Source: Platycnemis pennipes
Taxonomy: Eukaryota; Arthropoda; Insecta; Odonata; Platycnemididae
Reading direction: 5' to 3'
NCBI GenBank assembly: GCA_933228895.1
Contig: OW121857.1
Coordinates: 5,642,001-5,706,000, forward strand
DNA: 64,000 nt
Below are positions 57,591 through 64,000 of this stretch, piece by piece. Each line of letters opens with the position of its first letter. Positions within the stretch are counted from its first letter, which is position 1. Both the position numbers and the translations under genes were made by a program. Below the pieces are notes generated by a model. That model was not told the DNA's origin. It was given only the letters and a program-made list of their open reading frames with translations, and did no database searches.

Positions 57591-58002
57591 GACGGAGACA
57601 CTGTTTCAGTTGCTTCTTGTTGGGCTATACCTTGGGCTAGCAGCTGTTGTTGGTCTGATCCCACCTGTACCACTGGTGCGTCTTCATCCAAGTCTGGTCA
57701 GTCGTCTTGGGCCGGTGTGAATTCGAGAGTAGCTACACCGTCCACCGCATCGATAATAGGCTGTATAACCACGAAATTGTTGTAATACAGGCCAAACACA
57801 AAAGTAGTCTGTAAATATAAGTAATGGTGACACTTAAGTAAAAAAATTGGCTCGAATTTATATTATTATAGACTATAAGTATTTAAAAATAATAATTTCA
57901 AAATAAATAGGATGTTTTCTATTTAAAACTCACATTTTCTTGCTAGTTTTCATTTTTCAATTCCTCTTCGGTTAGGCTTGCCCATTTCTTACAATAGTTT
58001 CC

Positions 58003-58197
58003 TTACGTTTTATCGTTCAATCTGGAGGCTTTTGCAGCTGCTGTGATCGAACTCTTTCGTCGTTTCACTTGAAGAACTGCATTTTTTAACACTGTGAAAT
58101 CAACCTTACTTCTGTCGGTTTTTTGTTTGTAATTTCTCACCATCTCAAAAATAAACAAAGAATTTATGACAATAATTAGTTTACAAATCAGTTGCAC
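58003..58197 (-). pseudogene. Pogo-like transposase N-terminal DNA-binding part
   Basis: From the internal methionine at residue 19, the minus-strand ORF reads MVRNYKQKTDRSKVDFTVLK, then KNAVLQVKRRKSSITAAAKAS. MVRNYKRKTDR followed by a psq/CENP-B-type helix-turn-helix is the standard start of this transposase family. A stop follows RLNDKT, after which YCKKWASLTEEE continues in the family manner. This region would bind the terminal motif repeats. About 400 bp of unassigned sequence separate it from the C-terminal part, with no recognisable catalytic DDE/DDD residues. Confidence 0.8.
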
Positions 58198-58297
58198 TGT
58201 TACACAGTACTACCATGATTTTATAAACGCGTGTGAAATGACAAATTTAACAGTTTGGTTGAATACTATCATACTTACAATAGTCATACAGCGTGCA

Positions 58298-58354
58298 GGG
58301 GCACGTTTACGCAGTGCGTAAATGTGCCCCAACAGAGCTGTTTAAATGTGCCCC
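58298..58354. repeat. Right subterminal motif cluster of the pogo-like element
   Basis: GGGGCACGTTTACGC at 58298-58312, spacer AGT, GCGTAAATGTGCCCC at 58316-58330, and TAAATGTGCCCC at 58343-58354. The terminal copy is GCGTAAACGTGCCCC at 58698-58712. The arrangement mirrors the left end. Confidence 0.85.
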
Positions 58355-58723
58355 ATCGCCATCTTTGATATATAATCGAAACTACAGCAGTAAATTTTAT
58401 GCTTTTAGATCATACAAAGACATCATCTAAACAAGCTAAAAATTCCTATTTATAAGTGCATATTTGTCTATTCTTAATTCTTAAAGCTAAGCTGACCAGG
58501 AGCTTCGATACAAACATAAGAAAATTTACTTACCTTGCTCTTAAAAACAAAAATGCTCCTCACAGCGAGACAGTAACTCAACAGACGGTGGGAATTTTGT
58601 AAGAGGCTCCGCTAGGCTGCAGCACAAGAATACTCGGCTGGTGGCGATCTAGTTTCTCTAGTTACCGAGCAAAGGGCCCTGCGTTCATGTGCCCCGCGCG
58701 TAAACGTGCCCCGGTCCACCCTA

Positions 58724-59334
58724 CTATAGCTCATCAGGCGCATTTTCCCCTTAAGTAAACTGCGAGGATGTAACGGGTGTTTGGAGCCATGACCACACTA
58801 ACAAGCAGTGCCGTAGTCAATTATCGGTACCAGAAGTAAACTTGAAAGTGTCGTGGTTTTTCAAATCCAGGCTTTTTGTTTAAAGCCTAGTATAGCCAAG
58901 CCTAGTATATAACCCTTGCCGGCCAAAATTCATAGTAAAACATGGTGTCGTTGGATTTGCACAATTTATTCCACGCAGATAGGAATCTACAGATATGTAG
59001 TATTGATTCTGTTGCAAATCAATTTCATGGCATTATTTTGTTTATAGAATCAATTGTTTTGAAAGTGTCCCTTAGGGAACTGTCATCATATTATAATTTA
59101 CGAGACAAAAGCAGCAGAGCTGCGGCGAACTCAACTCATTGGGCATTTGACCAAATGCTTAGTTTATTCGCACATATATCGCTTTGCTTGTTATAGCTGT
59201 CTATTGCAATGCTTAGATGAACTTTAGTGCCTCTTCTAAGATACCAACCTAGTTTATATTAAAAGCAAAAAGTCTTTTAAGCTTCTGTACACCACTCATT
59301 GCTGAGACATACGACTGACAGTATAACGCGGAAT
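58724..59334. other. No recognisable feature
   Basis: Unassigned. The ORF at 58942-59196 has no known domain. Confidence 0.35.
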
Positions 59335-60170
59335 TTCATATGCTCCTGAATTTATTTCCTCCGCTCATCCTGGCTGCAATCCTTTCCCCCTCCATTAGTT
59401 CAGCAGACGTCCAGGAATGCCGTGCAGCCGAGTGGTTTATGGCCGTAAAACCTGTGCTCTGTTGAGAGAATACTTTTTGCCATCCCAGCTCTCAAAAGTA
59501 TCGGATCTGATCCACGTTCTCCCGTAAATTCATTTGAAATCAATTGTGACCACATCACGGCCCTCTAATGAGTCAATGAAGTTCTTGAAGTTCCTGAATT
59601 TCCAATCACGTCTTGCATCCAGCAGTGATCCTTCCATATACGTCTTGCACGCCTCTCTTGCAGCCTTTTTTCGTCTCACTCATTATCCGAATGGCTTCTG
59701 ATCCACGTATCTCATAATCTCATCAATTACTGACGCTTGTCAACGCAGACGTCGGCGTAAACATGTGCTGCCAACAGTCTGATGCGAAGAGGCGTGCTTC
59801 CGAAGCCATCCCACGCTGGAGCAAGGCACTGATTACTGTGGCTTTGGCTAGATTGGACTCCCGTCCCAATGCCCAATTGATTCCCTCCACACGTTTCGAG
59901 TAATCTACTACTTTACTGTGGCATTCAATCCTTTCATTATTTAGCTACTTTTTACGAGGGCCCCTGTTAATTACTGTGAGTTATGAACTTGGTTTATGAC
60001 CATTGCCATCGGCTGAGGATAGGGAATCTTTCCCTCCCACACTCTCACCTCTTTTCTGAAGAGTAAATACAACCCCAATGTCTGCGGTTCTCTCCTCAGG
60101 GTGGAATGCATCTTAACGAAGTGTGTTAAATATCGGTCCGTGCGTGAAAGTCTAAATATATGAGGAAACC
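59335..60170 (-). pseudogene. Unrecognised decayed coding-like region
   Basis: Three adjoining open stretches of ~55-65 codons on the minus strand, each in a new frame: about 60165-59968 (contains LRREPQTLGLYLLFRKEVRV), 59938-59750 (contains DYSKRVEGINWALGRESNLA) and 59720-59531 (contains CKTYMEGSLLDARRDWKFRN). A fourth, more broken piece continues to about 59335 (contains TWIRSDTFESWDGKKYS). The amino-acid make-up looks protein-like (mixed charged, aromatic and small residues) rather than the low-complexity readings common elsewhere here. I do not recognise the family. It could be a transposable-element protein, an old viral relic or a host pseudogene. Confidence 0.4.
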
Positions 60171-60404
60171 TAAGGAGTGTTAGGCGACAAAGTGGAAGTC
60201 GGAAAAATTTTAAAATTTTAATATGTAACTGGTATTTTTAACATACTGTGATATGTAATTTTCAACTGGTTCTAGTTTTAAAACAAAATAAGCAGATTTA
60301 TTTCTGCTAATATTTTCAAATAATTAACGAAATAAATCCCTATTTGCTAAGCTATGTTTCAGCTATCATAAACGTAGCGGTGGTATGAAATGACCCTCGC
60401 AATC
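60171..60404. other. AT-rich spacer
   Basis: Nothing recognisable before the LINE-C reverse transcriptase begins. Confidence 0.4.
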
Positions 60405-61135
60405 GTCGCACCCTTGAATACCTCTGTGACCTCTCCAAGGCTTTTGACTGTGTCCATCATCCTATTCTTTTGTAAAAGCTGGAATACTATGGTATTACTG
60501 GTGTTGAACTTGAATGACTTTTCCTGTCATTCTTCTCTGGAAGAACACAGTGTGTTGATTTAGATGGCCAGATATCCTCCTCAGTCACTATACAATATGG
60601 AATTCCCCAGGGATCTGTCCTGGGACCATTACTATTCTTAATAATGATAAATGATCTCCCCAAAAACATCCCAGCAGACTCAATTCTGTATGCTGATGAT
60701 GCTACACTGATGCACAATTGCAAAAACCTCTCAGATGCTGCTGGCCTACTAGATGGCAATCTAAAAGCAGCCAGAGAATGGTTCAAATCAATGGTTTTTT
60801 ATTAAATATTGACAAAACACAACGCCTCATTTGTAGCTTAAAATCTCAAATACAAGAGGTGCACTCAGTTAAACTTTTAGGTTTCCAATTAGACTCAAAA
60901 TTAAGCTGGAGCACACACATTTCAGCGGTCACCAAAAAACTCTCAACACCATTGTTAATACTCAGAAAGCTAAGCTTTATAATCCTTGCAGAACATCTAA
61001 AATCTATCTATTATGCTCTGATTAACCTAACATCACCGAACTATGGGATTTAAATCTGGGGGAATGCCCCAGACGTGAAATCACTCTTCCTGCTACAGAA
61101 GAAAGCTGTGAGAATAATAACTCATTCATCCTCTA
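60405..61135 (+). pseudogene. LINE-C reverse transcriptase domain
   Basis: Plus-strand frame reads LEYLCDLSKAFDCVHHPILL, KLEYYGITGVELE, SGRTQCVDLDGQISS, YGIPQGSVLGPLLFLIMIND and ILYADDATLMHNC. The DLSKAFD motif, the GIPQGSVLGP motif and the catalytic YADD (60689-60700) are all preserved. KLLGFQLDSKLSWSTHI and LNLTSPNYGI-type sequence follow after a frameshift near 60780. Stops occur after HHPILL (about 60475) and after GVELE (about 60516). It would have copied LINE RNA at a nicked target but is now inactive. Motifs fit the Jockey/CR1 group. Confidence 0.85.
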
Positions 61136-61138
61136 CTG

Positions 61139-61640
61139 GGGGGTTATTTTTTAATCTCACTTTAGTCAGAATACGTCAGAAAATGTCACTTTTTCGTAGT
61201 TAAACTCCGCCACCCAGGCGGCGTGACCATCTTCGGATCTCAAGCGGTGAACTACCGGTCATGTGCTGGTCTTTTAGGCGATTCATCCGCTCTGATCCGT
61301 ATCTTTCGACTCTTGATCCGTTTCATAATCCCCGTATTCCATTAGTTCCCATCTCATCTTCATAAAGAACGTGAAATGGAGCCACCATCGTTTCCACTTC
61401 AAGCTTGAGTTGGAAAAAAAGCAAGAGCGAGAGAGATACAAACGATTTTAAATTGTATTTTTGGAATTTGTACAACGCTTATTTATTCAAAGTGGACGAG
61501 ATCGGCAACACAGATAGCGCTACCGACAGAAGCTTCGGCAATTCACGAACCGTTCGTGAGCCGATCATTAAGAGAGCGAAACGCATCTCCCGCCTCCCCG
61601 CAACTAGTCATTAAAAAGGTGAGATTACAAAATAACCCCC
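61139..61640. mobile_element. Unclassified DNA transposon (3 bp duplication) inside LINE-C
   Basis: 502 bp with terminal inverted repeats agreeing at 21 of 22 bases, starting GGGGGTTATTTTTTAATCTC on the left and GGGGGTTATTTTGTAATCTC on the right. It is flanked by CTG at 61136-61138 and 61641-61643. Taking out the element and one CTG restores the LINE-C frame (SST then EHCRPLF). No transposase is visible. The duplication length suits PIF/Harbinger-like or other 3 bp families, but the terminus is unfamiliar to me. Confidence 0.8.
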
Positions 61641-62007
61641 CTGAACACTGTAGGCCATTATTCTGAAAACAGAAAATACTGTCAGTTTACAGTTTGTATA
61701 TATACATAAAGTACTTCTTCATATGGAAGCCAACCTCCACTCCTATACTACAATATCGGAAATGCACAACCATAACACACGGCAAAACAATTAATTATTT
61801 GTTTGCCATAATAGGTTAAAAAGGTCACTAAATTCTACTTCCAACATGAGCATTAGGCTATACAATCATCTCCCTGAGACTGCGAGAGGAAGCAGACCTA
61901 CTAAATTCAAATCAGTGGTATATTCTTGGCGGGTATCAAAAATCTTTATATTCTGTAAGTGAGTTTTTTACTCGATGTAGGATCTTGTTTTTTCCCGGCG
62001 TATAATG

Positions 62008-62179
62008 CTGGTGAAGTCTTCACGGGTTCTCCACCGGGTCAGGGAAACGGCTTTAAGGCCGACGTTTCGACGGCTAACACTGCCGATGTATGGATATGGA
62101 CGATGGCAGTGTTAGTCGTCGAAACGTCGGCCTTAGCCGTTTCCCTGACCCGGTGGAGAACCCGTGAAGACTTCACCAG
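62008..62179. repeat. Long foldback with ~76 bp arms
   Basis: Left arm 62008-62084 starts CTGGTGAAGTCTTCACGGGT, and right arm 62105-62179 ends ACCCGTGAAGACTTCACCAG. The arms differ by one 2 bp indel and one substitution, and the loop is 20 bp. It lies after the LINE-C coding end. Confidence 0.92.
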
Positions 62180-62335
62180 TTTTTTACTCATTCAGCAACT
62201 GACATGGTATTCTGAAGGAACCTTTATTTGTATTTGTGTTTTATATTCTGATGTTGTAATTTTCATGTTTGTCCTGTGCTTACTGACGAGGTCAATAATA
62301 ATTACTTACCTAACGACCAATAAAGATATTATTAT

Positions 62336-62881
62336 TATACCAGCTACAAATGCCATTTACCAATCGAAGAATAAGTGGGCGCTTTTAACTTATTTATTTT
62401 TTTTGGCTCTATTCTCGCTGTGATTGCCTTTTCTCTCGGATGGTTCCTAACTAATTTGCAAATACTCTCCAACGGAAAGATAGTTCAGTTGACACGAAGA
62501 GGGCAGGGAATGGAGCTTAAGTATGGCCAGAGGAGACTCGTGTGTGGGCGAGGGAAAGTATTTCGTTTGATCGGCAGTTCTCCACAATTTATTGGGCAGT
62601 CTTTTCACGCGGTTTACGAATGGGGAGTAGGAGTGGGCGGTGTCGGCCTTCGGAATGAGGCAGGTTTGTCCGTTATCACCTGTTGTTTTCGCTCAAGGAG
62701 AGGGAAAAGAGAAGCGAGGCGTTGGTTGGACGTGACAAGGAAAGTAGGCGGCGATCTGTTGGTTCGGATTTCGACATTTGGCAACATATTGGTTTAGAAG
62801 TTTCACAAGGAATAGCCAGCAATCAGAAGGTGTGCAAGGCTTGGGATTAATGCATTTGTAAACAAGTAAAAGTTGCCATAT
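62336..62881. other. No recognisable feature
   Basis: The ORF at 62375-62797 starts in a hydrophobic stretch and has no known domain. Mixed composition. Confidence 0.35.
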
Positions 62882-63418
62882 AATGGGGGCGTTTACTCGG
62901 AACCGAAATCGCAATTTTGTACACGAAATTGATAGATGGAAACGAAAAAAATAATTTTAGTGAAAAAATTAATCTTTTAACCACAACCATTCACTCATAA
63001 ATCAAAAATTTAAATAAGCAAAAGGTGACGCCCACCGAAAAGCTGCTGTGATGACATTGACGTCATTTTCCTCCCATCCTTGACTGCTCTTATGGGAAGG
63101 GAAGGGAGTGGAGGGGGGTTCTCGAAAGGTCTACTCGCACAGATGCTGTCTTAACTGCTCCCATTGGGAGAGTCAGCTATGTCCCCCCCTTTGCGATAAG
63201 GCGAATAAGCTTCGCGGGCTCAGTTGTGATTGGACGAAGTCGATATGCGTCAGAGGTTGCACCACACCTACTTTTCCGAAAGGGTTAAAAACATCAGTTG
63301 ATAGACGCCTATAACTCGAGAAATAATTGACAAATCAAAAAAACGGAAAAATATGGGTCTTTTATTTTACAAACTCTATCATATTCGGCAATATAAAAAT
63401 ATGGTGAAGGACCCCATT
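62882..63418 (+). mobile_element. MITE-B copy 9, full length
   Basis: From AATGGGGGCGTTTACTCGG to GGTGAAGGACCCCATT with all internal blocks and an exact TGACGTCA near 63059. The flanks are ATAT to the left and AATAAG to the right. Confidence 0.92.
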
Positions 63419-63472
63419 AATAAGTACAGAAGATTTATTAGGAAGGAGTTAATAATAAAGAATTCATTATAG

Positions 63473-63623
63473 GAATGAAGGTTGAAATTGAAACACTGCA
63501 ATTTCCACACAGAGTTTGCAAGGCAACATCATCAGGTGATGATGTTGCCTTACCACGAAACCATGGTCGTGGACAATAAAACCGTGTGTGCAAATTGCAG
63601 TGTTTCAATTTCAACCTTCATTC
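63473..63623. repeat. Nested hairpin structure
   Basis: Outer arms 63473-63501 (GAATGAAGGTTGAAATTGAA...) and 63595-63623 are exact reverse complements over 29 bp and extend ~10 bp further with mismatches. Inside lies a second perfect palindrome of 15 bp arms (63520-63534, 63537-63551; AAGGCAACATCATCA). A third, shorter pair is CCACGA...TCGTGG at about 63553-63572. Confidence 0.9.
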
Positions 63624-64000
63624 ATACTATGAAAGATTTCCACAGTGTTAAGCCTGAAACTATTAACTATTAAAAGAATTCATTAATATGAAGTTAGATT
63701 GCCTTATTCACGAGATGAGAATTATATTGAAGCTCCCCTTAACCCTAGAAAATAGCATTTACTGATCTGACCATCATGCTAACTTACTCGATACACATAT
63801 TATTCATAACTAAAAATGAAAATTAATGGCTCCTGGTGAATTGGTAGCAACGGTAGAGGTAGTTATGTGATGTAAAGAGTTATTGATAGGCGAAAAAGTG
63901 GTAGTGAGAGCATCAGAATATTTTAGCAAGTGGCAGATCCTCTGATTCAGAGAAAATATGAGGGAATTATATTTAATAATTTTGGTCACTTTAATTTAAG
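63624..64000. other. No recognisable feature
   Basis: AT-rich sequence to the end of the window. Confidence 0.4.

Larger units (their letters stand above)
56436..58721 (-). mobile_element. Pogo-like DNA transposon, internally deleted
   Basis: 2286 bp with terminal inverted repeats agreeing at 21 of 25 bases (left GGATAGACCGAGGCACATTT, right GGGTGGACCGGGGCACGTTT) and TA on both sides (56434-56435, 58722-58723), as in the Tc1/mariner/pogo superfamily. The motif GGGGCACRTTTACGC occurs eight times near the two ends. Transposase pieces on the minus strand give pogo-type N- and C-terminal regions. The DDE catalytic core between them is missing. Confidence 0.9.
60405..62335 (+). mobile_element. LINE-C, interrupted non-LTR retrotransposon
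   Basis: 5'-truncated LINE with palm, thumb and C-terminal regions. It is split by a DNA element at 61139-61640 and carries a foldback at 62008-62179 in its 3' part. After the first insertion the product resumes with EHCRPLF and continues to SLYSVSEFFT. The 3' end is CCAATAAAGATATTATTATTATA. Confidence 0.82.

Noticed and set aside
58725..58745. CCTGATGAG on the minus strand, similar to a hammerhead ribozyme core
   Set aside because: No GAAAC partner or flanking helices could be placed.
1..64000. CRISPR arrays, bacterial operons, rRNA or Helitron ends
   Set aside because: No regularly spaced direct repeats with unique spacers, no ribosomal RNA signature, and no TC...CTRR pair with a hairpin that I could support.

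Overview
This window is repeat-dominated, AT-rich nuclear DNA from an animal, most likely an arthropod and probably an insect. That call rests on the elements present: mariner, pogo-like, hAT and Harbinger-like DNA transposons, several LINE families with microsatellite tails, and a MITE present nine times in 64 kb. There are no bacterial operons, ribosome-binding sites or CRISPR arrays. I found no intact host protein-coding gene. Almost every coding signal I can defend belongs to a dead transposable element. The species cannot be fixed from the sequence alone.

Working names: LINE-A (sublineages A1 and A2) is a Jockey/CR1-group element whose 3' end has a conserved stem-loop and a GTAGAT-type tail. 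LINE-R is an RTE-like element with a GAT tail. LINE-C is a LINE with an intact YADD reverse-transcriptase motif and an ATT-rich tail. MITE-B is a ~530 bp element with AATGGGG termini.

Layout. 1-12 kb: a LINE-A1 copy, a truncated MITE-B, an element with a ~245 bp TATCGATA-rich tandem array, and three more MITE-B copies in unrecognised DNA. 12-16 kb: LINE-R split by a Harbinger-like insertion, a GC-rich block with a 17-G tract and a TATA/Inr candidate promoter, and a MITE-B. 16-24 kb: a second Harbinger-like element, LINE-A1, antisense LINE-R, an internally deleted mariner, a hAT MITE with a perfect 8 bp target duplication, and a MITE-B. 24-35 kb: a GC-rich block, a degenerate LINE reverse transcriptase, a perfect 62 bp-arm palindrome, a hAT element inside LINE-R debris, an antisense LINE-A1 and a LINE 3' end. 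35-51 kb: a cluster of LINE-A copies, two of them forming a large inverted repeat, plus a GC-rich block at 44.4-45.8 kb. 52-56 kb: LINE-R with a foldback insertion, then two tandem MITE-B copies, one holding a hAT element. 56-64 kb: a pogo-like transposon with a PHD-type zinc finger, an unrecognised decayed coding region, LINE-C interrupted by an unclassified transposon and a foldback, a final MITE-B and a structured hairpin.

The window reads as layered insertions. In five cases the target duplication or the reading frame across the empty site shows which element is younger. The least explained features are a decayed coding-like region at 59.3-60.2 kb, premature stops shared between LINE-A copies, the promoter-like content of MITE-B, and several long perfect inverted repeats.
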